Below are positions 8,073 through 17,355 of a DNA stretch of 64,000 bases, one piece after another. The notes below the pieces were generated by a model. The model saw nothing but the letters and a program-made list of their open reading frames with translations. It was not told the DNA's origin and did no database searches. The position numbers and the translations under genes were made by a program. Source of the stretch: Ensifer sp. LC163 (GTDB taxonomy: Bacteria; Pseudomonadota; Alphaproteobacteria; Rhizobiales; Rhizobiaceae). Every line of letters begins with the position of its first letter. Within the stretch, counting starts at the first letter, position 1. The stretch is taken from positions 1 to 64,000 of the forward strand of contig NZ_MBSS01000011.1 of assembly GCF_001695855.1 (NCBI RefSeq), read 5' to 3'.

Positions 8073-8090
8073 ATGACAGCGCCATGACAT
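8073..8090 (-). promoter_or_regulatory. Pho box (PhoB binding site) of phoA
   Basis: On the minus strand the site reads ATGTCAT-GGCG-CTGTCAT: two 7-bp direct repeats separated by 4 bp, the spacing of the rhizobial PhoB consensus. It lies 50 bases upstream of the phoA start codon. Confidence 0.8.
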
Positions 8091-8411
8091 TGCGATCACG
8101 TTTGCGGGCGCCAAGCATCGCACGCTTGACTCGCCGATAGAAACAATTATTAGGAGCCTCGGAAAGGAAGGCATTCCATGCTTCGCCGCGAACATAACTT
8201 CGCTGACAGCAGCGTCCTGGCAGAAATCGCCGGGCAGGATATGCATTTTCCAGCTTCCTTCAAAACAACGGCCAAAACGACGACGAAAACCGTCTGACGT
8301 CTCTGGCCCTCCGCTCTCTCCCCGGTTTGGCCGGGGACAGGAACCCTCGCGGCGGATCGCGCGGTTTCCCCCTCCACCCGACGAGGAGAGACAGAAAAGA
8401 GAGCTTAGATC
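8091..8411. other. Intergenic region between phoA and asd
   Basis: A divergent promoter region of about 320 bases. A short GC hairpin (CCCCGG with CCGGGG, 8320-8336) sits about 75 bases upstream of asd and could be a leader structure. No credible small gene was found. Confidence 0.5.
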
Positions 8412-9446
8412 ATGGGTTTCAAGATTGCAGTCGCAGGCGCCACCGGCAATGTCGGCCGGGAGATGCTGAACATCCTTTCGGAACGCGGCTTTCCCGCCGA
8501 TGAAGTGGTCGCCCTGGCTTCCGCCCGTTCCCAAGGCACGGAAGTTTCCTTCGGCGACAAGACGCTCAAGGTCAAGAACCTCGAAAACTACGATTTCTCC
8601 GATACCGATATCTGCCTGATGTCGGCCGGTGGCGCGGTATCGCTGAAGTATTCGCCGAAGATCGGCCAGCAGGGTTGCGTCGTCATCGACAACTCCTCGG
8701 CCTGGCGCTACGACGCCGAGGTGCCGCTGATCGTGCCGGAAGTGAACCCGGACGCGATCTCGCTCTTCACCAAGAAGAACATCATCGCCAACCCGAATTG
8801 CTCGACCGCTCAGCTCGTCGTCGCGCTGAAGCCGCTGCACGACCACGCCAAGATCAAGCGCGTCGTGGTTTCGACCTACCAGTCGGTTTCCGGCGCGGGC
8901 AAGGACGGCATGGACGAACTCTTCAACCAGACCCGTGCGGTCTTTGTTGCCGACCCGATCGAATCGAAGAAGTTCACCAAGCGCATCGCCTTCAACGTCA
9001 TTCCGCACATCGACGTCTTCATGGAAGACGGCTACACCAAGGAAGAGTGGAAGGTTCTGGCCGAAACCAAGAAGATGCTGGATCCGAAGATCAAGGTGAC
9101 CTGCACGGCCGTGCGCGTTCCGGTCTTCATCGGCCATTCGGAATCGGTCAACATCGAGTTCGAAAACGAGATCACCGCTGACGAGGCGCGCGACATCCTG
9201 CGCGAAGCGCCGGGCTGCCTGGTCGTCGACAAGCACGAGAACGGCGGCTACGTCACGCCTTACGAGTGCGCCGGCGAAGACGCGACCTACATCTCGCGCA
9301 TCCGCGAAGACGCAACCGTCGAAAATGGCCTCAACATCTGGGTCGTTTCCGACAACCTGCGCAAGGGTGCGGCACTGAACGCGATCCAGATCGCCGAGTT
9401 GCTGATCAACCGCGGTCTGATCCGCGCCAAGAAGCAGGCCGCCTGA
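8412..9446 (+). CDS. asd: Aspartate-semialdehyde dehydrogenase
   Basis: A 344-residue enzyme that reduces aspartyl phosphate to aspartate semialdehyde with NADPH, the branch point toward lysine/diaminopimelate, methionine and threonine. The N-terminal nucleotide-binding motif is GATGNVGREM (residues 9-18), the catalytic cysteine is C130 in NPNCST, and SGAGKDGMDEL follows. Length and motifs fit the bacterial Asd family throughout. AGAGAG lies about 10 bases before the ATG. It is transcribed alone and followed by a terminator at 9474-9510. The single copy seen here is expected to be essential for cell wall synthesis. Confidence 0.96.
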   Translation: MGFKIAVAGATGNVGREMLNILSERGFPADEVVALASARSQGTEVSFGDKTLKVKNLENYDFSDTDICLMSAGGAVSLKYSPKIGQQGCVVIDNSSAWRYDAEVPLIVPEVNPDAISLFTKKNIIANPNCSTAQLVVALKPLHDHAKIKRVVVSTYQSVSGAGKDGMDELFNQTRAVFVADPIESKKFTKRIAFNVIPHIDVFMEDGYTKEEWKVLAETKKMLDPKIKVTCTAVRVPVFIGHSESVNIEFENEITADEARDILREAPGCLVVDKHENGGYVTPYECAGEDATYISRIREDATVENGLNIWVVSDNLRKGAALNAIQIAELLINRGLIRAKKQAA

Positions 9447-9473
9447 ACAAACAGACGGTAAACCGCAAATAAG

Positions 9474-9510
9474 AACCCCGCTTGGCCCGTTATCGGCCTG
9501 CGGGGTTTCC
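9474..9510 (+). terminator. Terminator after asd
   Basis: AACCCCGC pairs with GCGGGGTT, with an inner GGCC/GGCC stem, followed by TTCCCGTTT. It lies 28 bases past the asd stop. Confidence 0.75.
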
Positions 9511-9653
9511 CGTTTCACGGATCCGTGTGAGAAATTGATCGGATTCACGTGAAACCATTAGAGAATTTCCGCCAATTAGGGGCGGGTGACAGTGCCGGCG
9601 AAGGCTGGCATCTTTGTAACGGCAACCAGATTCGGGCCATGACGGGGTATTTC

Positions 9654-10475
9654 ATGCACACGGCAAAGTGCGTAGCGATTGGGCTTGCGGCCCTGATTTC
9701 AACGGCGATCCTTCCGGCGAGCGCTTCAGCGGCACAGTGCGGCAATGACAGCAGCGGTTTTGCAACCTGGATGACGCAGTTCAAGCAGGAAGCCGCCGGC
9801 AACGGCATCAGCCCTGCGGTGCTCGACAAGGCGCTCTCCAGCGTCGCCTACAACAAGGCGACGATCCGCGCCGACCGTGGCCAGAAGAGCTTCAAGCTCT
9901 CGCTCAGCCAGTTCATGCAGAAGCGTGGCGGCCAGACGATCATTTCGCGCGGCAAGAAGATGAAGGCCCAGAATGCTGCGCTCTTTAACAGCATCGAGCA
10001 GCGCTACGGCGTGCCGGCCGGCCCGCTGATCGCCATCTGGGGCATGGAAACCGGCTTCGGCGGCTTCATGGGCAAGGAGCATACGCTCTCTGCCGTTTCG
10101 ACGCTCGCCTATGACTGCCGCCGCTCCGACTACTTCACCAACCAGCTCTACGCGGCACTGCAACTCGTCCAACGCGGCGATCTCAGCCCGGCTGCACGGG
10201 GCGCTGCCCATGGTGAAATCGGACAGACCCAGTTCCTTCCGGCAAACGTGCTGAAATTCGGCGTCGACGGCGACGGCAACGGCCATATCGACATGGTTCG
10301 TTCGAAGGCGGACGCGCTTGCGTCGACCGCCAACTTCCTGCGTGGACACGGCTGGCAGTCGGGCGCTGGATATCAGCAGGGACAGGCGAATTTCGGCGCG
10401 ATCCAGGGTTGGAACGCCGCCAGCGTCTACCAGCAGGCCATCGCCATCATCGGCGCCGAAATCGACGGCGACTGA
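9654..10475 (+). CDS. Lytic murein transglycosylase, MltB-like
   Basis: A 273-residue secreted protein. Residues 1-26 form a signal peptide ending in ASA. The SLT/MltB catalytic region follows, with glutamate E132 in the motif GMETGFGG as likely acid/base. Further conserved patches are GEIGQTQFLPA and DGDGNGHIDM, then an array of aromatic residues (GHGWQSGAGYQQGQANF). These enzymes cleave peptidoglycan glycan strands to 1,6-anhydro ends. Unlike E. coli MltB there is no lipobox, so it is probably soluble in the periplasm. The start is placed at ATG 9654, which begins the signal peptide; ATG 9639 is also in frame. A terminator follows at 10503-10532. Confidence 0.86.
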   Translation: MHTAKCVAIGLAALISTAILPASASAAQCGNDSSGFATWMTQFKQEAAGNGISPAVLDKALSSVAYNKATIRADRGQKSFKLSLSQFMQKRGGQTIISRGKKMKAQNAALFNSIEQRYGVPAGPLIAIWGMETGFGGFMGKEHTLSAVSTLAYDCRRSDYFTNQLYAALQLVQRGDLSPAARGAAHGEIGQTQFLPANVLKFGVDGDGNGHIDMVRSKADALASTANFLRGHGWQSGAGYQQGQANFGAIQGWNAASVYQQAIAIIGAEIDGD

Positions 10476-10502
10476 TCGCTAATCAAAGTTTCTCGAATGA
10501 AG

Positions 10503-10532
10503 AAAGCCCGGTTCGAAAGGACCGGGCTTTTT
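10503..10532. terminator. Bidirectional terminator between convergent genes
   Basis: AAAGCCCGGT pairs with ACCGGGCTTT with a T-run on each strand, placed between the transglycosylase and carbonic anhydrase genes. It serves both. Confidence 0.85.
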
Positions 10533-10544
10533 CTGTGGTTTCAA

Positions 10545-11192
10545 TCACATGCCGGGACGGGCAAAATCGCCGGTCTTCGGATCCATCACCCAGAGCTCGC
10601 CGGTCGAGATGTCGAACCAGGCACCGTGAAGCTGGAGCTTGCCCTTCGCTTCGAGAATCTGGACGCAGGGGAAGGTGCGCAGATTGGTGATCGAGTTGCG
10701 GATCGAGACCCGTTCCAGCGCCCGCTGCCGCTCGGCCTGGGTCATCACGTCGTTGCTCTGGATCTGCTCGGCGGACGGCTTCAAGAGGTTCATCCAGCGG
10801 CCGATGAAATCACCCGGCGACAAGGGCTCGGCATCCAGGTCGAGCGCAGCCTTGATGCCGCCGCAGCGGCCATGGCCCATGACGACGATGTCGCTGACGC
10901 GCAGCGACTGGACCGCAAATTCCAGAGCTGCCGACGTCGAATGGTAGTGACCGTCGGGCTCGTAGGGCGGCATGAGATTGGCGACGTTGCGCACGACGAA
11001 GAGCTCGCCCGGACCGCTGTCGAAAATCGTCTCGGGCGCTGCCCGGGAGTCACAACAGGCGATGACCATGGTCTTGGGCTTCTGCCCGCTGTCCGCCAAT
11101 GTCTTGTAACGCTGCTGCTGTTCGCTGAAACGACCGCTCATGAAGTTACGATAGCCGTTCAGAAGGTGGTCCGGAAAACGCTGCATATCCAT
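10545..11192 (-). CDS. Beta-class carbonic anhydrase
   Basis: A 215-residue cytoplasmic zinc enzyme that interconverts CO2 and bicarbonate. The zinc ligands are C47 (in ACCDSR), H107 and C110 (in GHGRCGG), with the catalytic dyad D48-R50. Length and motif spacing are those of the beta class (Can/CynT type). It supplies bicarbonate to carboxylases and may aid growth at ambient CO2. It stands alone, pointing away from the pyridoxal kinase gene upstream on the same strand by 69 bases. No cyanase gene is nearby, so a CynT role in cyanate metabolism is not supported. Confidence 0.94.
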   Translation of the reverse strand: MDMQRFPDHLLNGYRNFMSGRFSEQQQRYKTLADSGQKPKTMVIACCDSRAAPETIFDSGPGELFVVRNVANLMPPYEPDGHYHSTSAALEFAVQSLRVSDIVVMGHGRCGGIKAALDLDAEPLSPGDFIGRWMNLLKPSAEQIQSNDVMTQAERQRALERVSIRNSITNLRTFPCVQILEAKGKLQLHGAWFDISTGELWVMDPKTGDFARPGM

Positions 11193-11261
11193 CGGTTACC
11201 CCGCTGCTGTCGAGAGTTCAATCCACCAAGCCATCCGACGGCGTGCCGTGAACAGCTTCTT

Positions 11262-12143
11262 CTATTTCCGGCGCATCTGGCTCGGATGCAGCAGGCGCCG
11301 CATCTGCACCATCGCCATCGGCGTCGAGAGACTGGACGCATCCTGTTCGAGCGTCAGTTCATCGGCGCCGCGCTTGACCGTGCGCGCGATAATTTCGAAA
11401 ACGCTGGCCGTGGCCATCTGAAGCGCGCGTTCCTCGGACAGTCCTTCCAGCAAACGCGCCAGGAACACCGCCGTCAGCAGATCGCCCGTGCCGTTCGGTG
11501 GGTTCTCGATCAGCCGATGCTCGGCAAGGAGCGCGTGGTTGCCGGAGAGATAGAGGTTCCCCGTGCCGCCGTTCATCATCGGGATCGCCGACGTGACGAG
11601 CATCCGCGAGGGACCGAGCGCCAGCGCCGCATCAAGAATTGCCGCGTTGGTCTCAAGCGTCGCGCCGGCCAGCCAGGCCAGTTCGAAGCGGTTGGGCGTG
11701 GCGAGGCTTGCAAGCGGCAACAGCCGGTCGCGGATGGCCGTTGCCGTCGCTTCGGGCACGTAGAGCCCTTCGGCGTCACCGATCACCGGGTCGCAGGCGT
11801 AGACGAGATCCGGATTGCGGGCGCGCAGGGCGGTGACCAGCCGGGCAACGCCATCTGCCTGCCCTGCCGAGCCGAGATAGCCGGAGAGCACCGCCCGAAC
11901 CTCGCCAGCCCAGGGCGCCTGCGCCAGATCATCGATCACCGACTGGAACTCCGCGTCCGGTATCGTGATGCGCGTCGAACGGCCATGGCCGGGATGCCAG
12001 GGTAGAATGACCGTCGGCAGGGCCCAGACGGGGTGGCCAAGTGTCTCCAAGGCAAAGACAACCGCCCGATTGCCGACGGTACCGCGAACCACATGACTAG
12101 AAATGACGATGACGGCGCCAGGCAAGGAGGGCATTTCGGGCAT
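11262..12143 (-). CDS. pdxY: Pyridoxal kinase
   Basis: A 293-residue ribokinase-fold enzyme that phosphorylates pyridoxal in the vitamin B6 salvage pathway. Diagnostic segments are ISSHVVRGTVGNRAV at the N-terminus, LSGYLGSAGQADGVARLV, YACDPVIGD for metal/substrate binding, TPNRFELAWLAG, and the anion-hole motif NGTGDLLTAVFLA with catalytic aspartate in GTGD. The start is taken at ATG 12143, with AAGGA about 12 bases upstream; ATG 12134 is a possible alternative and the non-ATG upstream extension to 12179 looks non-native. It may be cotranscribed with the carbonic anhydrase gene downstream. Confidence 0.9.
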   Translation of the reverse strand: MPEMPSLPGAVIVISSHVVRGTVGNRAVVFALETLGHPVWALPTVILPWHPGHGRSTRITIPDAEFQSVIDDLAQAPWAGEVRAVLSGYLGSAGQADGVARLVTALRARNPDLVYACDPVIGDAEGLYVPEATATAIRDRLLPLASLATPNRFELAWLAGATLETNAAILDAALALGPSRMLVTSAIPMMNGGTGNLYLSGNHALLAEHRLIENPPNGTGDLLTAVFLARLLEGLSEERALQMATASVFEIIARTVKRGADELTLEQDASSLSTPMAMVQMRRLLHPSQMRRK

Positions 12144-12389
12144 CGGCCAGTCCAATCCTTCGATTTGAACTCTGATCACCGACTGTCACCGCCATGTCAA
12201 CAGGCTATGGCAGACAGGTTCCGCACAAGCCTCTGGCGTTTTCGTGCTTTTTCATCGAAATTCGAGCAATTTTCGCCAATTTGCCTTCGATTTAAATGGA
12301 TTTAAGCTGTTTTCACGTGAGATTCTCCGACTTTTGGCTCGTTTTTGCCGAAATCGTCATAAAAAGCGGTCGCCATTAGCCATGGTTCT

Positions 12390-12407
12390 GATAGGGTCTA
12401 GCCTATC
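12390..12407. promoter_or_regulatory. Inverted repeat upstream of the glutamate dehydrogenase gene
   Basis: A perfect 6-6-6 inverted repeat, GATAGG-GTCTAG-CCTATC, ends seven bases before the Shine-Dalgarno GGGAGA (12414-12419). It could be an operator or a small leader hairpin. Confidence 0.4.
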
Positions 12408-12425
12408 ATGAATGGGAGAAACTTC

Positions 12426-15400
12426 ATGGGCGTGAAATACAATCCGAAGCGGGACAGACACATCGACGCAGCGAAGGCGGCCGCCACCAAACTGGGCTCC
12501 GACGCGCTGGCGCCGGAGATCCTCTTCGGCGGGGCCAGCAACGACGACCTCGATCTCTATTCGGCGGACATGCTGGCACTGACGGCGGCCCATGCGAGAA
12601 GCGAAGTCGCACGCTGGGACGGCGGCAAACCTCAGGTTTCGGTCGAAACGGTGGCCGGCGTCGCGCCCGGCGGCACCGAGGTTTCGATCATTGCGGTCAC
12701 GGAACACAACATGCCGTTCCTCTATGATTCGGTCATGGGCGAAGTGACGAGCACCCACCGCGACATTCATCTCGCGATCCATCCCATTCTGGTCCAGGAG
12801 CCGGGCAAGCCCATCAAGCTGTTCGATCCGGATGAACCGAGCGATCCAGCGCACCGGATCAGCCATATCCAGATCCACCTCGGCAAATTGACGCCGGCGG
12901 AGGCGCAATCACTCAGCAACCGCATCCGCGACGTGCTCGAACAGGTTCATCAGGCCGTGCACGACTGGCCGGCGATGACGACGCTGCTCGACCACGCCAT
13001 GAAGGAGCTCGAGGACTACAGTGCCTCGCGCAAGAAGAGCGACCGCGACGAAGCGCTGGCGTTCCTTCGCTGGCTCAGGGACAACAACTTCACCTTCCTC
13101 GGCATGCGCGAATACACCTATTCCGGCAAGGGCGGGAAGGCGACGGTCGAGCGCGGCAAGGGCAGGGGCCTCGGCATCCTTTCCAATCCCGATGTGCGCG
13201 TGCTGCGCCAGGGCAAGGACGCGGTTCTGACGACGCCGGAAATTCTGGCCTTCCTCGAAAGCCCGGATTTCCTGATCGTCACCAAGGCCAATGTGAAGTC
13301 GGTCGTGCACCGGCGCGCCTATATGGATTATATCGGTGTCAAGCGTTTCGATGCCGACGGCAATGTCGCCGGCGAACTGCGCATCGTCGGCCTGTTCACC
13401 TCCTCGGCCTATACCCGCCAGGCGGCGGAAATCCCGCTCTTGCGCCACAAGATCGAGAAGATCGTCGACCATTTCGGCTACGATCCGCAGAGCCACTCCG
13501 GCAAGATGCTGGACAACACGCTCGAATCCTACCCGCGTGACGATCTCTTCCAGATCGACGTCGGTCTGCTGGCCGCCTTCTGCGAACAGATCAACGAGCT
13601 GGGCGACCGTCCGCGCATCCGCGTTCTGCCGCGCATCGACCATTTCGACCGCTTCGTTTCGGTCATCGTCTTCGTGCCGCGCGAACAATATGATTCCGAT
13701 GTTCGCGAGAAGATCGGGGACTATCTGAAGACCGCCTATGACGGCCGCGTTTCGGCCTACTACCCGGCCTTCCCCGAAGGCGGTCTGGCGCGCGTGCACT
13801 TCATCATCGGCCGCTCCGCTGGCAAGACCCCGCGCATCCCGCAGGCCAAGCTCGAGGAGGCTGTACGCGGCATCGTCACCCGCTGGATCGATCGCTTCGA
13901 CCTGCTTGCCCGCAAGGACGGCATCGAGCTTAGCGTTGGCGGAGCCTACCAGGCGGCCTTTGCACCGGCCGAAGCCTATGCCGACCTCGCCGATATCGCC
14001 GCCTGCAAGGCGGAAGATCCGATCCGGATCTCGTTCTACCACTATAACCGCCCGGTCAACCGTCCGGACACCGCGGAGCTGAAGATCTTCCACGCCGGCG
14101 AGCCCGTATCGCTCTCGCGCCGCGTGCCGCTGCTCGAAAACCTCGGCTTTCGGGTCATCAGCGAGCAGACCTACGACCTCAACGTCGGCAAGCATGGTGA
14201 GGACCAGCATCGCGTCGTCCTGCACGACATGGAACTGATCCATCGCGACGGTCACACTCTCAATCTCGAAAAAACCGGCGCAGCGCTCGAGGAAGCCTTC
14301 CTCGCCGCCTGGAACGGCACGATCGAGGACGACAACTTCAACAGGCTGATCCTGCTCGCCGGCTTGAACGCCCGCGAAGTGACGGTGCTGCGCGCCTATG
14401 CTCGCTACCTGCGCCAGGCCGGCATCACCTATTCGCAGGGCTATATCGCCGACACGCTGAACAAATATCCGGCGATTGCCGCCGATATCTTCAAGCTGTT
14501 CGTGACCCGCATGAACCTGGCGATCGAGGAGAAGCCGCGTGCCAAGAAATGCAACGCCCTGATCGCGTCGATCGAGACCGCATTGTCGGCGGTGCCGAGC
14601 CTCGACGAGGACCGGATCCTGCGCCGCTACGTCAATGTGATCGAGGCGACGCTCCGGACCAACTACTTCCAGAAGGACGCTGACGGAAAGCCGCGCGCGG
14701 TGCTCGCATTCAAGCTCGACCCCAAGCAACTCGAAGGCTTGCCTGAGCCGCGCCCGTTCCGCGAGATCTTCGTCTACGGCACCGAAGTCGAAGGTGTGCA
14801 CCTGCGCTTCGGCAAGGTCGCCCGCGGCGGTCTTCGCTGGTCCGACCGCGCACAGGACTACCGCACCGAAGTGCTGGGCCTGGTCAAGGCACAGCAGGTC
14901 AAGAACGCCGTCATCGTGCCCGTCGGCGCCAAGGGTGGTTTCTATCCGAAGCAGCTGCCGGTCGGCGGCAGCCGCGACGAGGTGTTCAGGGCCGGCACCG
15001 AGGCCTACAAGACCTTTATCCGCACGATGCTGTCGGTCACCGACAACATCGTCGGCCAGGATGTCGTGCCGCCGGCCGACACGCTGCGCCGCGACGGTGA
15101 CGATCCCTATTTCGTCGTCGCCGCCGACAAGGGCACCGCTACCTTCTCGGACACGGCCAACGGCCTCGCCCAGGAAGCGGGATTCTGGCTGGACGACGCG
15201 TTCGCCTCGGGCGGATCAGCCGGCTACGACCACAAGAAGATGGGCATCACCGCGCGCGGCGCCTGGGAAACCGTCAAGCGGCACTTCCGCGAGATGGACA
15301 TCGACATCCAGACGACGCCCTTCACCGTCGCCGGCGTCGGCGATATGTCGGGCGACGTGTTCGGCAACGGCATGCTGCTTTCCGAAAAGATCCGTCTGCT

Positions 15401-17219
15401 TGCGGCCTTCGACCACCGCGACATCTTCATCGATCCGGCACCGGATACCGATGTTTCCTTCGCCGAGCGCAAGCGCATGTTCGCGCTGCCGCGCTCGAGC
15501 TGGCAGGACTACGATCGCAAGACGCTTTCCGAAGGCGGCATGATCATTTCCCGCGCCGAAAAATCGGTGACGCTGACGCCGGAAGCCATGGCTGCGATCG
15601 GCATCGACAAGCAGAAGGCCACCCCGTTCGAGATCATGAACGCGATCCTGAAGAGCCAGGTCGATCTCCTCTGGTTCGGCGGCATCGGCACCTATGTACG
15701 CGGCAGCAACGAGACGGATGCCGAAGTCGGCGACCGCGCCAATGACTCAATCCGCGTGGCGGCCGAAGAGGTCCGCGCCCGTGTCATCGGCGAGGGCGCA
15801 AACCTCGGCGTCACCCAGAAGGGCCGTATCGGCTTCGGCCTCAACGGTGGTCGCTGCAACTCCGACGCCATCGACAACTCGGCGGGCGTCAATTCCTCCG
15901 ACGTCGAGGTCAACATCAAGATCGCGCTGGCCTCCGCCATGCGCGATGGTCGCCTGACCCGGCCGAAGCGCAACACCCTGCTGGCGTCGATGACCGAGGA
16001 AGTCGGCCATCTCGTACTGCGCAACAACTACGGGCAGTCTCTGGCGATCTCGCTGACCGAACTGCAGGGTGCAGGCAACCGGACGACGCTCGGCCGCCTG
16101 ATGACCCGGCTCGAGGCCGACGGCCATCTCAACCGCAAGGTCGAGACACTGCCGACCGACCAGGCCATGACCGAGCGCTATCAGGCGGGCAAGCCGCTGA
16201 CGCGCGCGGAAATCGGCGTGCTGCTGTCCTACTCGAAGCTGGTTCTGTTCGACGAGCTGATCGCCAGCGAGCTTCCCGATGACCCGTATTTCACGGCGAC
16301 ACTGGAACGCTACTTCCCGGGCAAGATGCGCAAGGCCTATGCCGGCGACATCCATGGCCACCGGCTGCGCCGCGAGATCATCGCGACGGTGCTGGCCAAC
16401 GAAACCATCAATCGCGGCGGCCCCGCCTTCGTTTCGACCTTGACGGACGCGACCGGCTTCCTCTCGGCGGACGTGGTCAAGGCGGCGGTTCTCGCGCTCG
16501 ACGGCTTCGATCTGCCGCGGATCTATGACGAGATCGACGCCCTGGACAACCGCATCAGTGGCGGCCTCCAGAACGCGCTCTATCAGGAAGTCGGGCGCAT
16601 CTTCGCGCTTGTAACGGAGAGGGCACTGCGCACCCACGCGGCAACGGGCTCGGTCTCGGACGCCGTGACGCGCCTGCGCGATGGTCTGCAGAAGCTCCGC
16701 GGCACCATGCGCACCGCAATTTCAGGCGAAACCGCCGACGAGGCTCGGATAAAGACCGCAGCCTTCATCGAGGGTGGCGTGCCGGAGAAACTGGCGGACG
16801 AGATCTCGGAACTCGCGCTGATGACCCTCGTGCCCGAAATCATGCAGATCGCCACTGAAACTGGCGAAACGCTGAGCCGCACGGCACAGGGCTATTTTGC
16901 CGTCACCGAAACGCTGCGGATCAACCGCCTGCTGGCGGCAGCCGATCGTGTCCCGGCGACAGAGCAGTTCGAGGCAATGGCGCTGTCGCGCGCAGTCTCG
17001 GATATTGCCGGTGCCAGACGCGACATCACGGCAGCGGCCTTGCGCGAACAGAAGAGCGAGCGCAATCCGGTGCAGGCCTGGCAGGAAAACGACCACGAAC
17101 GCGTTTCACGCGCCGGTGGTCAGTTGACGCTTCTGACCGAGAAGGGCGAGACAACGCTTGCCAAGATCACCGTTGCTGCAGGTCTGCTCAACGACCTTGC
17201 ACGCGGCAGGGCGAAATGA
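12426..17219 (+). CDS. NAD-specific glutamate dehydrogenase, large type
   Basis: A protein of 1597 residues, the size of the large NAD-glutamate dehydrogenase class (about 1600 residues, also called GDH-180). It oxidises glutamate to 2-oxoglutarate and ammonium, a catabolic role. The N-terminal half is regulatory (ACT-like). The catalytic dehydrogenase core occupies roughly residues 780-1250, with GGLRWSDRAQDYRTEVLGL, KNAVIVPVGAKGGF (substrate lysine) and the NAD-domain patches VAGVGDMSGDVFGNGML and WFGGIGTYV. The start at 12426 is chosen over ATG 12408 because GGGAGA lies six bases upstream. The gene stands alone and is the longest in the window. A 630-residue antisense frame inside it is a composition artefact. 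Confidence 0.95.
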   Translation: MGVKYNPKRDRHIDAAKAAATKLGSDALAPEILFGGASNDDLDLYSADMLALTAAHARSEVARWDGGKPQVSVETVAGVAPGGTEVSIIAVTEHNMPFLYDSVMGEVTSTHRDIHLAIHPILVQEPGKPIKLFDPDEPSDPAHRISHIQIHLGKLTPAEAQSLSNRIRDVLEQVHQAVHDWPAMTTLLDHAMKELEDYSASRKKSDRDEALAFLRWLRDNNFTFLGMREYTYSGKGGKATVERGKGRGLGILSNPDVRVLRQGKDAVLTTPEILAFLESPDFLIVTKANVKSVVHRRAYMDYIGVKRFDADGNVAGELRIVGLFTSSAYTRQAAEIPLLRHKIEKIVDHFGYDPQSHSGKMLDNTLESYPRDDLFQIDVGLLAAFCEQINELGDRPRIRVLPRIDHFDRFVSVIVFVPREQYDSDVREKIGDYLKTAYDGRVSAYYPAFPEGGLARVHFIIGRSAGKTPRIPQAKLEEAVRGIVTRWIDRFDLLARKDGIELSVGGAYQAAFAPAEAYADLADIAACKAEDPIRISFYHYNRPVNRPDTAELKIFHAGEPVSLSRRVPLLENLGFRVISEQTYDLNVGKHGEDQHRVVLHDMELIHRDGHTLNLEKTGAALEEAFLAAWNGTIEDDNFNRLILLAGLNAREVTVLRAYARYLRQAGITYSQGYIADTLNKYPAIAADIFKLFVTRMNLAIEEKPRAKKCNALIASIETALSAVPSLDEDRILRRYVNVIEATLRTNYFQKDADGKPRAVLAFKLDPKQLEGLPEPRPFREIFVYGTEVEGVHLRFGKVARGGLRWSDRAQDYRTEVLGLVKAQQVKNAVIVPVGAKGGFYPKQLPVGGSRDEVFRAGTEAYKTFIRTMLSVTDNIVGQDVVPPADTLRRDGDDPYFVVAADKGTATFSDTANGLAQEAGFWLDDAFASGGSAGYDHKKMGITARGAWETVKRHFREMDIDIQTTPFTVAGVGDMSGDVFGNGMLLSEKIRLLAAFDHRDIFIDPAPDTDVSFAERKRMFALPRSSWQDYDRKTLSEGGMIISRAEKSVTLTPEAMAAIGIDKQKATPFEIMNAILKSQVDLLWFGGIGTYVRGSNETDAEVGDRANDSIRVAAEEVRARVIGEGANLGVTQKGRIGFGLNGGRCNSDAIDNSAGVNSSDVEVNIKIALASAMRDGRLTRPKRNTLLASMTEEVGHLVLRNNYGQSLAISLTELQGAGNRTTLGRLMTRLEADGHLNRKVETLPTDQAMTERYQAGKPLTRAEIGVLLSYSKLVLFDELIASELPDDPYFTATLERYFPGKMRKAYAGDIHGHRLRREIIATVLANETINRGGPAFVSTLTDATGFLSADVVKAAVLALDGFDLPRIYDEIDALDNRISGGLQNALYQEVGRIFALVTERALRTHAATGSVSDAVTRLRDGLQKLRGTMRTAISGETADEARIKTAAFIEGGVPEKLADEISELALMTLVPEIMQIATETGETLSRTAQGYFAVTETLRINRLLAAADRVPATEQFEAMALSRAVSDIAGARRDITAAALREQKSERNPVQAWQENDHERVSRAGGQLTLLTEKGETTLAKITVAAGLLNDLARGRAK

Positions 17220-17301
17220 CACAGTCCGCCCCGAACTAGCGCAAAATCGGGCCGGGGCAGTTCCGTCAACCCGGTCTCGAGAAGCGAGATATGACGATCT
17301 T

Positions 17302-17335
17302 TCTGCGCCGCGCGTTCACTTGGACGCACGGCGCA
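17302..17335 (+). terminator. Hairpin between the glutamate dehydrogenase and UMF1 genes
   Basis: CTGCGCCG-GCGT pairs with ACGC-CGGCGCAG around TCACTTGG, with one unpaired base on each side. It resembles the first palindrome of the RIME1 repeat and may be a remnant. There is no clear T-tract. Confidence 0.45.
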
Positions 17336-17355
17336 GTCATTTCCGGGAGGGGCAA

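Noticed and set aside
7944-9548. Minus-strand 534-residue frame across asd and the phoA promoter
   Set aside because: It runs opposite asd and through the Pho box; no recognisable protein features.
9541-9556. GGATTCACGTGAAACC considered as parS
   Set aside because: 13 of 16 match but about 37 kb from oriC; kept out of the feature list as likely chance.
12309-12324. TCACGTGA-containing sequence considered as parS
   Set aside because: Only 11 of 16 positions match; too weak to list.
12909-14801. Minus-strand 630-residue frame inside the glutamate dehydrogenase gene
   Set aside because: No ribosome site or family motif; shadow of the real coding strand.
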